Source: Anaeramoeba flamelloides (lineage: Eukaryota > Metamonada > Anaeramoebidae). From it: a stretch of 64,000 nucleotides of DNA. Both the position numbers and the translations under genes were made by a program. The notes beneath the pieces were generated by a model, which saw nothing but the letters and a program-made list of their open reading frames with translations, did not search any database and was not told the origin of the DNA. Of this stretch, positions 45,330 through 57,234 are shown piece by piece; position 1 is the stretch's first letter; every line of letters begins with the position of its first letter. The stretch covers positions 6,262,001-6,326,000 of the forward strand of contig JANTQA010000047.1 of NCBI GenBank assembly GCA_027625915.1, read 5' to 3'.

Positions 45330-46350
45330 TTAGCATTTATATGAGTTCTACATGCCGATTAAATATCAATCAAGCTATTATAAACAATGGACCTCAAAAA
45401 ACCAACAATCAAAAAAGAGGAAATTTTTTAGAAAAGATTGCCAAAGGGCAACACTCATGTTCCAATTTGAATGGTTCAAGATTGTTAATGTAAAAGTAAT
45501 TGTTTTGGTATTGTAATGTTGATCTTGGGTGCTTTTTGAGATCTCGAAGATTTTTTTTTTTCATTTTTTAAATTTTTCTCGGATGAGTTATTTTTATCTA
45601 AAGAAGATGAAATCATCTTTATACTGTGGAATTTAGACTGTTAGAAAATATCTAAATTTGATTAAATGAAATTAAATTGATTTTGTACTTTAAGAAAAAA
45701 AATTATTTCAAATCAAAGAAATTTAAACCATTTGGAATATTTAAAAAAAGAAATTATTATTTTTATATATATATTTAGATTTTTTGAGAACCGGTATGGG
45801 CCAGTGGCAACACAATCCAGTGTACAATCTGAAGGCCGGGGTTCTATTCCCTTAACCATTATTTCTTATTGTTTACCATTTTCTCAAATAGCCACCACGG
45901 TGTAATTTTAATTAAAAATCGGGCTTATGCTTCTTAGAACCACTAATTCTTTGAGGAAATCATTTGACCGAATTGAATCTTTTTGACTATTATAAAACTG
46001 AACGGAATTGGAACAAAATCCCTCTCAATTTATGGAGTGGACCCGATTTTTGGGAGAAATGACCAGCTCTCACTTGGTTCAACAATATCTCTAATTCAAA
46101 TTAGGGATTCGGGCAAACAGGTGGACTTTTAGTACCCACTCTACAATGGAAAAAAAAAAAATATCTAGATTTTTTTAATTGGGAATTTTTTTAAACTATT
46201 TTTTTTGATAATTGAATTTTTTGTTTTATGAGAATTTTAGAAATATATTTTTGTTTTTTGAATTTTTGGAATTCGGATCGAGTATTTTTTTTTTTTTTTG
46301 GATATATATTTTAACAAAATAAGTTGAATTTAACAATACCCTTTATTTTG
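45330..46350 (+). repeat. Dispersed repeat family E, copy 2, with SINE insertion
   Basis: Collinear with 885-1500 on both sides of the SINE: AATCAAAAAAGAGGAAA and TTTTTGAGATCTCGAAG before it, and AACAATACCCTTTATTT after it. Confidence 0.65.
45786..46162 (+). mobile_element. tRNA-derived SINE, copy a (reference copy)
   Basis: The 5' head has RNA polymerase III promoter boxes: TGGGCCAGTGG (A box, 45797-45807) and GGGTTCTATTCCC (B box, 45838-45851), spaced as in a tRNA gene. A ~270-bp unrelated body follows, then ACAATGG and a poly(A) tail at 46150-46162. Target-site duplication ATTTAGATTTTTT / ATCTAGATTTTTT flanks it (45773 and 46163). Copies b and c are older and on the minus strand. The head's anticodon identity cannot be assigned safely. 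Confidence 0.85.
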
Positions 46351-46721
46351 ATAATACATACTCATTGGTTAATGAGTAAATCTGATGTAAATGGCCAGAT
46401 CCCCAAGAGTGGGGTATTTATTTTTATTTTTTTTTTTTTTGTCATTGTATTTACGGGAATTAAAAGAAGAGATACAAATCAAAGATTATTCATATATTTT
46501 TTTTATTTTTTGGAAATTTTCTTTAATCATTTCCTGAGTTTACTTTTTTTTTAATAAAATCTATATATTTTCATAATAAATAGAAAAGTTATGGATAAAT
46601 ATAGTATTTGATGATGACATCTTAGATCTACCCATTTACAAAACTTTTATTCTTAGATCAGGAAGATCAAAAAATTTCTTTTTTTGAAAACGAAAATTTT
46701 AAGCAAATAATTTTAACTAAC

Positions 46722-46935
46722 TAAACACCATTTCAAAAATTGTGACTCAACTAAAATAATAAATTGAAAAAAAAAATATCCTTCAGTATTCAAGAACAAC
46801 TAATAATTAAATCTGATTTGTAATTAACTTTTAAATCATTCCAAATATATAAAAACCTGATATTTTGTAAAATAAAAAAAATAAAACCAAAAACTAAAAA
46901 AAAGTGAGTAACAATTTTTGAAAAGAGCATTTCCA
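46722..46935. mobile_element. TIR element L2
   Basis: Reverse-complement copy of 42266-42475: ACCATTTCAAAAATTGTGAC at the left, GTGAGTAACAATTTTTGAAA at the right. Confidence 0.65.
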
Positions 46936-46999
46936 TTTTTTATAACTGAGTTTTTACTGAAAAAAAGTAAACAACTAGATTTTTGATAATAATTAAATT

Positions 47000-47390
47000 C
47001 CTTTTAAAAGACATTGTATGTCTCAATTTTCTTAGTGATTATTTTTTTTTTCGAAGATCTTTTTTTTTTTCCCAGACTATCTTTTAAAAAAAAATAGAAA
47101 AAGAAAAAGAAAAAAAAGAAGAAGAAACCTAAAAAAAAAAGAAATACAAAAGAAATACAAAAAGAAAAATAAAAAATAAGAAAAACAAAAATTTGAAAAA
47201 GAAAAACAAAAAATTTGCAAAATTAAAACAAAAATTTGAAAAGAAAAAGAAAAAGAAAAATTAGCAAAATTTGAAAAATGATTCTGATTAAAAAATTTGA
47301 AAATATTTTTTTGATAAGAATATGGGATACAAACCCTCGAAAAAACTTCCATAAAAATGATAAAGTTAGTCAATAATTTTAAAATCTAGC
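47000..47390 (-). repeat. Repeat family M, minus-strand copy
   Basis: The reverse complement matches 54080-54385 and 55710-56030: CATATTCTTATCAAAA, then ATCATTTTTCA, a T/TTTGT-rich tract, and AATGTCTTTTAAAA at the far end. A trailing fragment also lies at 42130-42220. The long simple A-rich tract explains the open frames seen here. Confidence 0.55.
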
Positions 47391-47871
47391 TTACATATAA
47401 AACCGAGAGTAGATCTCGATTTTTTTTCGATCTTAATACGATAACTGTATAAATTTTTGGTAAATCACTAAATTTTTGGATATTCTTTGCTTCAACTCTA
47501 TTGAAGTAAAAGTAAAAGTATTTTAAGGATAAATTACTCTAAAAAATGAAATTTATAGTTACAAATGTAGAGTTTAATTTTAGTAAAATTATTTATAAGC
47601 TAAATTTCAAAAATAGGGTCATCATTAGTATTTTCTAAATTATTGGTATATGTGTTGCGTTAACCAAATATTCTGAACCCAATATCATTTAAAAGTTATT
47701 ATTGAATATTTAATATCAAGAAACAATCTTATTTTAATGAAAATTTCCCAAAGTTGAATTCATTTTTTTGCAATTTTTCTTTCAAAATGATTCCATATTT
47801 TTATTTTTATGTTGAATGAACAAGAACATTTTTGAAAACTGTTAATATTCAAGAGATGAGATTAATTAACA

Positions 47872-48286
47872 TTGGAGAAAGGGGTTGTAAAATTCAAAGA
47901 AAGTAAAACACCCAAGAAGTGTTTGCTTCGAAAACAAGTATCAACCAAATTTGCTTTAATGGGTTACAATGGTTCCTTGAAAAGTGAAGAAATAGCAAGA
48001 TCAAATAAGATCTTCTTTTCTCTTTCATTTGGAGACAATGTGATGAATGTGATCGTATTCATTTTATCTTTGTTGTACATTCAAAAAATTGGTTTTGTTT
48101 TCGTTTTCTTTTCTTTTTCTTTTTCTTTCTTTTGTTGAGATTCTTTTTATCTTGAAAAAGGTATCAAGGAAAGTTTGGGTTGATACCAAATGGGTAAATA
48201 GTAAAAATCTGATAACTCTGATGGAAAGTTGTTTCAAAAGGTTCTTGGAAGCAATGGTGAATCTTAAATGGATAATTTTAAGATGA
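47872..48286 (+). other. Unassigned protein-like open stretches
   Basis: Two neighbouring open stretches read like protein rather than AT noise: KESKTPKKCLLRKQVSTKF (47890-48060 region) and, after an AAAAG acceptor at about 48163, SRKVWVDTKWVNSKNLITLM ending in TGA at 48286. Both are richer in G than the surroundings. No family recognised, no ATG with clear context, and no convincing donor between them. They could be exons of a small gene or remnants of one. Confidence 0.25.
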
Positions 48287-48781
48287 AAAATCATTTCAAA
48301 AATAGGGTCAAATTTATTTTTTTCTTTATGGGTTTCTTTTCTCTATTCTTTTATTAGAAATAATAATTAAAACAGAAAAGGGTGTTTTAGACAGTTATTT
48401 TTAAGTTTTAAGTTCTGATTTTTCTCGGTTGAGTTTTTGTATTCACTAAATGAGAAACTACAATTTTTTTTCAATCAAAAATTTGCCACTATTTTTGAAA
48501 TTAAGCTAATGATAAAATTGAAATAAGATCTTTTTTCCAGTTCTCAGATTTTCAGCAATTAATTTTAGTTCAAGTAACGAAAATAATTGTTCAAATATTG
48601 GTCAAATAAAAAGTCCTTCACTTTTACCTAAATTTTTGAAATTTACCTTTCCTTGTTTCGTTTCAAAATAATTTTCAAATCAAAACTTATATTTTTTTTT
48701 TTTTTTTAATTAAAACTAATAATATTGTCAAAAGAAAATTAATATTTTCTGTTTTCAAAGAAAAATCTATTTTTAAGGTTT

Positions 48782-49304
48782 TTAAGGACTACGTTTTTAG
48801 GTGAAAGCAGTAAAATAATGGATAAATCACCCTTGAATAAGTTATGTAATCCAAGTAATATTTGTCCAAGGAGAATTTTCTTTAGAAAAAATGTGAAATT
48901 TTCACAATTTTAACAATTTTCACAATTTTTACCTTGTTAGATCAAGATAAATTTTGATTTTAATATTTTAGAATTTCCATTTCAACTTTCTGAACTCACA
49001 CTATTTTCAAGAGCTGTTCTATATATTTTTTAAATTTACTTTTACAAGTTTGAAATGTTTCGAAATTTGAAATGCACTTGAAAATCTCCAAAATCCATTT
49101 TTTGCTATTATTTTTTTTGTTATTTTCAATTTTCCTTTTCATTGAAAAACAAAGAAAAAAAGTCTGCACGAAAAGGTAAAGATGACAAAAAATGTTTGTT
49201 TTTTTTTTTTGTCTAATTTCTTCTGTGTCAAAATTTTTTTTGAGAAGCGAAAGTGAAATAACACAATTACTCAACCCCCTCAAGGGTGGGAATGTAGTCC
49301 TTAA
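48782..49304. mobile_element. Possible TTAA-ended element S
   Basis: TTAAGGACTACGTTT at the left is inversely repeated as AATGTAGTCCTTAA at the right, 0.52 kb apart. Similar TTAAGGACTA ends occur singly near 27051 and 59503 and inversely near 23612. Arms are short (~11 bp), so this is tentative. Confidence 0.4.
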
Positions 49305-50724
49305 AGAGTGGATTAGGAAAAATATAATTTAATTTGTAAAAAAATTATTTGTTTTATAATGTTAAATTGCGTATTTTTATTGGTGAGTTTTCAAAAACTG
49401 TCACTCTTAAGAATACTCACTATTTTTACAAATATGGGATTTTATTTTTGACCATTTTCAACATTACTTATCAAATAAAAAAAAATAGTGGAAATAGAAG
49501 TATAATTTTAAGATGGATGATCCAAACTATTTTCAAGTCAAAGTGGCTCAGATGTAATTGGTGTATTACATGAGTTTAAAGGATTTGAATGGATTATATG
49601 GAAAAATTTAAATGTTCTAAATTTCAAAATTGATATTATACTTTCACATTTTTGATTTTTTTTTTGATTTTTTTTTAGTGAGACTTCATTATTTTGCTAT
49701 TTTTTTTTTAATTACAAGATCTTTAGTACCCAGGTAAAAGTGTGTTATCCTAATGTTATTGAAATGATGAAAATTATTCTAACAAAATCATCTTGATTTC
49801 TATTGGAATTATATTTTTTCTTTTCTTTTTAAATGAAGTTCAAAATTTACATTGTTGTTTTTTTTTCAATACTAACTGAGAATTTTAGTTTTTGCAATTT
49901 TTACAGTCAATATTTTACTTTTTAGATTTGTATAACTTTGAGATCAACTATATGATTTATTATTATTATTATTTCTTATTTGTTTTTCAAAGGTCAATCA
50001 AAAAAATTATGTACCTTGAAAGAAATGTTTCTGCTTCTTTATACAGAAAAACTTTTTAGTATATTCTAGAGAATTCAAACCATTTTTTGTCTTCAATTGA
50101 ACAGATTTACTCTTCAACTTCAATACTTTATTAAATTCAATTGGGTCTAAAAAGATGATTTGAAGAGTAAGTTCTTGTTATTTATATTCTAAAATAGTAA
50201 ATTTCACTTGTTTTCATATATATAAAGTATGTTTATTGTACCTATTGTTGTGTTGAGTTAGATCATGAGTTCCAAAAAAAAAATGTAACCTCATATTGGT
50301 TCATTTGTTCAACAATCACCTTTTATTTGTCTTCATTTTGGTTACTCCTTCCAGACTCAAAATCTGCATATATTTAAGAATCATACCTGGTTTTAAAGAG
50401 AGTATTTTTGTGGTTGAAGTCTTTAAAAACATTATAAATTGCTTTCTTTTTAAAAATTTCTCTTTGGAATTGAATATTTTGTGAAATTATGGTTTTACAA
50501 ATATCAAAAAACGAAAATAAAAAAAAATGGTTTTTTCCTTTTTAGAATTTCTGTGTCAATTTTTCCTTCAATTTCTTGTACTTTCGCATTTCCAATTTGT
50601 TATTAGTATTTGAATTTAGATTCCTTTTCAAAATTTTACTTGCAATCCAACCTTAAACTTTATTTTTTTTTTATTTTTTTTATTTTTTCTCTCTTATCCT
50701 TTTTTATACCAATATTAAACAAAT

Positions 50725-53700
50725 ATGATCGACTCAGACTCAAGTGAAGACGAAGACTATGATTTTCTTTATAAAATTGTATTAATTGGTGACTCAGGTG
50801 TTGGAAAAACCAATCTTCTTTCACGATATTGCAGGTAAATGACTTGGATTAATAATTTTTTTTAATCAATTTGTGGACCTTTTAATTAAAAAAAAAGGAT
50901 CTTCTTTTTTTTTCTTTTTTTTTTTTTTGTTTGTTGTTTATTTATTAAGGAACGAATTTGACTTACAAAGCAAAACTACAATTGGTGTTGAGTTTGCTAC
51001 TAAAACATTACAGATCGATGGAAAAATTATCAAAGCACAAATCTGGGTAATATTTCTCTTCAATTTTTCTTGAGGAATTTGCCATATTTTAACCCAGCCT
51101 TTTCTATTGTTTCTCTTCTCCTATTATTATTTTTTTTTTTTTGAAAACAACAACAACCCAAAAGGATACAGCAGGTCAAGAACGTTATCGAGCAATCACT
51201 TCCGCGTAAGTTTTTTTTTTTTTTTTTTTTTTTTTTTGTAAACTTTTTGATGTAAAGAATAGGCCATCACCAAATACCATAAATATTCATTAAATTGACA
51301 AACAGTTCAAAGTGAACGAAAAAAATGTCTTGAATAATTCACGATCTTTTCCACGTAATCTTGATTAATTTATTATTCACAATAAATAATTTTTTTTAAC
51401 AAATCATCAAAAAGTTTCCCTATCATTTTTAAAACAAAAATTCAAATCAAATTTGCCCTAGAATTCAAAACAAACACCTAAGGAAGTAGATACATTTTAC
51501 CATTTTTGAAAATTTTAATTGTTATACATTAACTGAAAAAAGATTTTTTGAGTTCCACGAGATATTCAAGTTTTGAAATCAAAATACCCTTTCATTCGAT
51601 GCTCTGTTTGTTTAAGATAATAAGTAAATCAGAGTTGAATCTTAATTTTTTCAATTTTTTGAACATTTTTTTTTTGATTAAATTTTTGTTTTTGATAAAT
51701 ATGTGTTTTGAGTCTCGAAATTTCTTTTTACAAATTTCCGAAATTAATCAAAGAAAAAACCAAAAAAAATAGACACGAGAAGGTGTGCATTTTAAACAAA
51801 TCATTTCTTTTGGTCGGCCAAACAAGAAAGATCACATTTCCAAATAAACCTATTGAAATCAAGATTGAAAAAAATTTCAATCACATTATAAGGTATTTCC
51901 CTAAAAGTGGGGTATTTTTTATATACTGTTATTTTCCAATTAATAAATGAAAATTTTTATTTCAATTTCCAAAATGAATATTAATTGTTACTGCTACAAT
52001 CAAAATAGCAGAGTAAAAATTTTGTCTCAAAAGTTTTCTAAGGAAGTTTCATTTATTGTCTAAAAATATCATTTTTAAACGATGTTGTAAAGATCTTGGG
52101 GTTTTCTTTCAACTTGTAAACATCTAAAAATATTTTTGAATGTGAACTAAAAATTGTCATTTTTTTTTTTTTTTTTTTTATTGAAGAAGTGTAAACTACA
52201 CTCTCGATACACTTTTACTTAAATTCCCTTTCAGAAATTTAAGCGTAAAATATAGATTTCACGATAAAATTGTCATTTTTTAATTGGAAAATAATAGTAT
52301 TTCAAATAATATACTATTAAGAATTATTTCTTTTCATAAAATTGATAATATAAAATCAAGAGGAATTTTACGACTGAAACGGTAACTATTGTTTGGAATT
52401 TCAAAAGATGTTGATCAAAATATTTCCAAAAAATGAAAAAAAAAAAATAAACAATTACTTTTGTACAAAAACAAGACAAGGCAAATTTCAATAAAAAATG
52501 GACAATATGGTAAGGACACAAACGATTTTTTAAACAATAAAATACAGTTATAAGTTTTCTTACTTGTATTAGAAATTATATCAAGATTAAAATGTCTTAG
52601 GAAAAAAACGAATTTTTACAAATCAAAAAGAAAAAAATACTCATTAATTTTCAGACCTAAAAAATATATCAGATAAAATTGTAATCAGAAATTTTCATAT
52701 CTTTTAACTAAAGTAATGCCTTATAAATAAAGAAATTGAATTACTATGAAGAATCAATTAATAACGAATAACCATTTTTAATATTAAAAGTGTAATATTA
52801 GAATTAAGGTTTAATAAAGATATTTCAAAAATAAATTCCCCCCACTTTTCGGGAAATAGCTTATTTTAGAAAATTTGTTTCTTCTTTATCTTCTTAATTT
52901 GGACGAGAATAAACAAGGGGTTACCTTGGATTTCTTCACCCATTCCTATTTATTATTATTTTAACGAAAACTATTTTTTACAAATTTGTTTTAAAAATTC
53001 TTATTTCTTTTTTTTTTTTTATTATTTTGATTAATGAAGAGAGGTGATTCAACAAAATTGTCTCATGTTTATCTGAAACTCTAAATTTATAAAGAGTTTT
53101 TTATCCTATCTAGAATCTAGGCAAAATTATAACTCAACAGAAAGATTTTTCTTTAAAAAAGTAAAAGAAAATTTTATTTGTAAGCAAAGACAAGTAAAAG
53201 AGAAAAAAAAACAAGAGAAATAAAAGAGAGATAAAAAAATAATAAAAGAGTTAAAAACTTTAGTGAAAAGTTTTTTTTTGCATCCCAAGTGTTGAATGGG
53301 TTTTTGGTTGTTTCCTTTTATGTAGTTTTTTTTGGATCACTGCCAGAATTTTTTTTAAATAAAGAGTTCTAAATACTTTCCAACTATAGATCAAATGAAA
53401 TATGTAATTTTATTAAGCTTTAAATTCGAATTTTATCGACGAGATGAATCAATAAAGATCTGAGTTTTTAAAAATTAGAATAGGTATTCCAAATTTTCTT
53501 TTGAGTTGCTTTGCTTTTTTTTTTTTTTAATTTTTTCAAGTTTCCCAAATCTTCTTTTTCGCAAAATACCAGTACAAGATACCAACTCGGCAGCAAAAAC
53601 ACAGTCCAGGTAACAACTAGGCAAATTATACGGAAAGTTTGATTATGTCCGCTTCAGTTGGTATCAAATCGCGTTAGTTTGTTAAAGATCTAATATGAAA

Positions 53701-55273
53701 AAAATTCAGTTTGTTTAAGATCTAATCATGAACAAGTTCAATTTTTTTAAGATCTATTTATGAACAAGTTTATAAATTCTTATAATGATTTTTTATCCTT
53801 TTGCCAGCTCCAAACACCTATAAAAACAAAAAGATGGGGGGGGGGCGAAACGGCTTAAAAAGGTAAATTTGGGAAATGTACAAAGTCTCAAAAAATAAAA
53901 ATTCAAATTTCTTAAATCTTGTTATCAAACTAAGTAAAAACAAAGAATATTGTTTCGAAGAATAAAGGAAAAGAATTGAATTTAGCATTTTGAATACATT
54001 TAATAAAATTTATTTTTGTGAAAAGTAAAAATAAATGATCACTTTTTTTTCACTTGATTGATTCATTGATCATTATAAACTTTTTTTAAAAAATGTTGAA
54101 TCACTTAGTAATCTTACTGGAAGTAATTTTGTCGGGTTTTATTGAATATTCTTATCAAAACAAATTTTCAAATTTTTGGATCAAAATCATTTTTCATAAT
54201 TTCTGCAAATTTTTGTTTTGCTTTTTTAAATTTTTGTTTTTTTTTGTTTTTACTTTTTGCTTTTTTTTTTCTTTTTTTTTCATTTTTTTATTTTTTGAAA
54301 GACAAACCGAAAAAAAAAACGATCTTAGAAAATACCAATTAATCATTAAGAAAATTGATACGATGAAATGTCCTCTATAATAAATATACTTAGATTTATT
54401 GTTAAGGGTTTAGTGTTAAAAAACACTTTATCTGTTAAAGAGAGAATTTTGAAGTGACTAAATTTATAACTTTTATTTCAAAGAGTGAATAAACACAGCC
54501 ATTATAAGTATTTAAAAATTAATTAAGCATTCCAAAAAATGTTTGAAATAAAGAGTCTTCGAAAAAGAAAATTAATGAAAAAAAAATGAAGAATAAAATA
54601 CATAAATTAATAAAAAAAAATAAAAAAAAAAGATTTTATCCAAGATATTTTTTCAATATCTTTTCCCAATAAACTAAAAATAAATCCCATTGTTTAATTT
54701 ATTGAATTATTTGCCCGATGTGTCATCAATTTTATGAAAAATAGTTGATAAAAAATAGAATAAAATATTTTCAATGATATTCATAATTCCTTTTTTTTTT
54801 TTTTATTTTATTTTTTTAATCTATTTTTTTTGAAATGATAATATTTTAGTTATTATCGAGGTGCTGTTGGCGCAATTCTTGTATTTGATATCACAAAATA
54901 TTCTACGTTTGAAAACTGTGAAAGATGGTTGAATGAACTAAGAGAGCATTCCTCAGAAGGCATCAAAGTCATGTTAGTTGGTAATAAAGTTGATTTAAAA
55001 CATTTAAGAGCTGTTGCACTTGAAAAATCAACAAATTTTAGCGAGGAGCACGGAATCTCTTTCCTCGAAACTTCTGCATTAGATTCAACAAATGTAGAAA
55101 AGGCTTATGCTGATCTTTTAAACGATATTTATCGAAACACACTAAAAACTACCAAAAATAAGATTGAAGATGAAAATACTGAAAAGGTGCAAGGAAAATC
55201 ATCAATTGTTATACAAAAGCATGACGTCGATCCTGAAAACGAAAAAGAAAAAAGATCAAAAAAATGCTGTTAG
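50725..55273 (+). CDS. Rab11-family small GTPase
   Basis: Regulator of recycling-endosome and post-Golgi vesicle traffic; it cycles between GDP- and GTP-bound states and is membrane-anchored by geranylgeranyl groups. Four exons (50725-50834, 50950-51046, 51165-51205, 54850-55273) give 223 residues, the usual Rab length. Motifs: P-loop GDSGVGKT (22-29), switch I region [16 protein letters not shown] (70-77), NKVD (128-131), ETSAL (156-160) and a prenylatable C-terminal KKCC. The run [17 protein letters not shown] and the LDSTNVE block are diagnostic of Rab11. The N-terminus has an acidic Asp/Ser/Glu stretch (residues 3-12) longer than typical. The hypervariable tail (~180-219) is rich in Lys, Glu and Asp. 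Introns fall after RYC (phase 2), after AQIW (phase 0) and within Ala83 of ITSAYY (phase 2); the last is 3.6 kb. All catalytic residues are intact, including the switch II Gln. Confidence 0.97.
51970..52862. repeat. Repeat family N, copy 2, inside B3
   Basis: The part from 52290 matches 22830-23235 (ACCTAAAAAATAT, AGATAAAATTG, GGGAAATAGCTTA). The first ~190 bp have no match here. Fragment J2 is inserted at 52166-52265. Confidence 0.55.
52166..52265 (-). mobile_element. 5'-truncated retroposon I/J fragment
   Basis: About 100 bp: the minus strand ends TACACTTCTTCAATAAA and a poly(A) tail. It is identical for long stretches to the 3' end of copy I2 (TTAAATTCCCTTTCAGAAAT on the plus strand). Flanked by AAAATTGTCATTTTT on both sides (52150 and 52266), a perfect 15-bp target-site duplication. 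Very recent insertion. Confidence 0.85.
53015..53900 (-). mobile_element. Retroposon family I, copy 4
   Basis: Plus-strand T run and ATTAATGAAGAGAGG at the left (the minus-strand 3' poly(A) end), with the core CGCAAAATACCAGTACAAGA at 53563. Inserted in B3, whose sequence resumes after 53905. A G9 run lies at 53835-53844. Confidence 0.7.
54080..54385 (+). repeat. Repeat family M, copy 2
   Basis: Matches 55710-56030 and the minus-strand copy at 47000-47390 (TATTCTTATCAAAACAAATT; ATCATTTTTCATAATTT; T/TTTTG tract; GAAATGTCCTCTATAAT). Confidence 0.55.
54390..54545 (-). mobile_element. LINE 3'-UTR fragment
   Basis: Matches the 3' UTR of the LINE at 40636-40800: TATCTGTTAAAGAGAGAATT, GAAGTGACTAAATTT, ACAGCCATTATAAGTATTT. 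No coding part; a short 5'-truncated insertion of the same family. Confidence 0.65.
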
Positions 55274-55709
55274 AAAAATTTTTTTTATTGCTTTATTTTA
55301 AAAATTTAATGTTTTTTTTTTTTAAAAATTAATAATCTGGAAATTCTATGTTTGTTTTTTCAATTAAATAGGAATACAAAATATAAATATTCGTTCTTTA
55401 CTAAATATATAATCATATGTTTTTCTTTTGTAGACTATTAGAATTGAAAAATAACAATAAAAGCTGAAAATCTTAATAAAAGTACATTAGGTTAGTTTAT
55501 CAATAATATTATTTAATGATTTAATAATTTTAGTTTTAATTTTTTCTTTTTTTATTTTTTATTCTTTTTAAGATTCTGAATTTTGAATAAACGATATTAC
55601 TGAATAAGAGATCATAGATCAAAAATTATTTTCAAATGTCTGGATTAATTTCATTTCAGCAATAATGTCTGCTACTTTTTTTCAAACCTAAACTATTTTT
55701 CAAAAATTT

Positions 55710-56030
55710 TGAATAACTTAATAATGTTATTAGAAGCGGTTCTGTGGTTTTGTCTCCAATTTTTCTGAAAAGAATTTTCAAGTATTAGATTAAAATCTTT
55801 TTATTAATTAAAATTTTTGTTTTGCTTTTTCTAATTTTGTTTTTTTTTTTTTTTTTTTTTTTTTTTGTTTTTTGATTCTGTATTTTTTTTTTTTTGAGAA
55901 ACATCAAGCAGAAAAAAAAAATCTTTCAAAAGACAAATAATCATTTAGAAAATTTCGATTATGTAATGTCTTTAAAAATGAATTTAATTATTAGCAAATA
56001 ATCTTCTTATAAACTTTTTTACAGTAAAAA
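55710..56030 (+). repeat. Repeat family M, copy 3
   Basis: Degraded copy sharing GATTAAAATCTTTTTATTAA, the T/TTTTG tract and GATTATGTAATGTCTTTAAA with the other copies. Confidence 0.5.
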
Positions 56031-57234
56031 GTATTCCGGAGAAAAAAAATTTAATGGGGTAATTTCTTTTAAATAATAAAAAATCCAAGAATAATATAAG
56101 AATTAACCTTGTTAATTTTTCTAATAAATTTTGTTATCTAAATTGTTTAAAGAACGATAAACAAAAAATGAGAAATTGTTTGAGAGTATATTCAATATAA
56201 AAAGAACTATAGTTTTACATGAAAAATATCTTTTTCTCAAAGAATTATAAATCAACTTTCCATTTTTTATCAAAAAAATGGGAAAATTATTTTTTATTAA
56301 ATGTGTCAAATAGTCAATTGGTTCAAAATGGTAAATTCTCTTGAAATAAACACCATTCCGTACATTTGGACATACCCAAAAACAAAAATATCCAAAAAAA
56401 TCCTCAATTTATTGTATTTTTCCAAGATTAATATAAAAAGACATTTAAATGGAGCGTAGTATTAATGTTTTTATATATAATCAATTTTATAGAAATAAAA
56501 AAAAATATATAAAACGAAAAAATAAAAACAGGTGTATACAAAATCATGAAAAGAGCTTGAAAAAATATAAAATGGTAAATTTGTTGGAATTTCACCAACA
56601 ATTGTTGATCGATCAAATAATAAGATACCATCTATCAATTGTTTGTGATTTTTTATATTTCATAAACACAACACTAACTTTCTATTAACCTGGAAAAAAA
56701 TTCAGGTAATATGAAACAAATTATGTACCAGGGAAAAAATGGAAAAAAAAAAAAAAAAAAAAAAAAAAATGAATAAATTTGTTTGTAAAATTCAAAATTA
56801 TTTCCAAATTGAATGTGATATGTAGTATTGTTATTCTTTCAACTCTTTAAAATGTGTCCAAATTTTTGGAATTACGTTTCGATTGTATGTGGGTATTTAA
56901 GATTTTTTTTATCTGCTACTTGGGCAGATTAACCCGGGTTTTGGTGAATGTTTGGGTATTTTGAGGAGGCTTTTTAAAAAAGAAAAATTAAGAGAGGAAT
57001 CAGACTTGTGTATCAGTTGTTTTAAGTGATAATAAAATTTTCACTGAACCTTGGTTGTTAAAATTGAGTTTTAAAACATTTTTGAAAAGTGTTTAATAAT
57101 GATGATTTCAACAATTTTGGATTTTCAACAATTTAAGTAATAAAATACACTACGAATCACAAAATATTCATATTGATTTTTCGCTCTTACATTCATTAAA
57201 AATTCTTATAATATTTCATACCGATAGATATTAA

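Larger units (their letters stand above)
44998..50724. other. LZTR1-like to Rab11 intergenic region
   Basis: Starts with a 22-base T run directly after the stop codon. Contains repeat E2 with a SINE inside (45330-46350), MITE L2, repeat M and a possible TTAA-ended element (48782-49304). Two protein-like open stretches (47872-48286 and 49527-49655) are listed or discussed but not assigned. The 150 bp before the Rab11 start are T-rich with no clear core-promoter motif. Confidence 0.45.
51479..54000 (+). mobile_element. TTAA-type element B3, interrupted twice, right end lost
   Basis: Starts TAAGGAAGTAGATACATTTT, the B1/B2 terminus. Segments 51479-51900, 52865-53012 and 53905-53990 are successively collinear with B1 (10563-11160), for example CTTTATCTTCTTAATTTG at 52875. 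The gaps are filled by repeat N2 and retroposon I4. The right terminus is not found before exon 4. Confidence 0.65.
51206..54849 (+). other. 3.6-kb Rab11 intron 3, a nest of mobile elements
   Basis: Donor GTAAGT, acceptor ATTTTAG. Begins with a long T run. Contains B3 (from 51479), split first by repeat N2 (which holds retroposon fragment J2 with a clean target-site duplication) and then by retroposon I4. Repeat M and a LINE 3'-tail follow. No coding exon is apparent between exons 3 and 4. Confidence 0.8.

Noticed and set aside
45786-45860. Stand-alone tRNA gene
   Set aside because: A and B boxes are present, but the acceptor stem does not pair and the sequence runs into a SINE body with poly(A) and a target-site duplication.
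47077-47373. 98-codon Phe-rich minus-strand frame
   Set aside because: Produced by simple A/AAG-rich sequence of repeat M; no domain and matching copies are not open.
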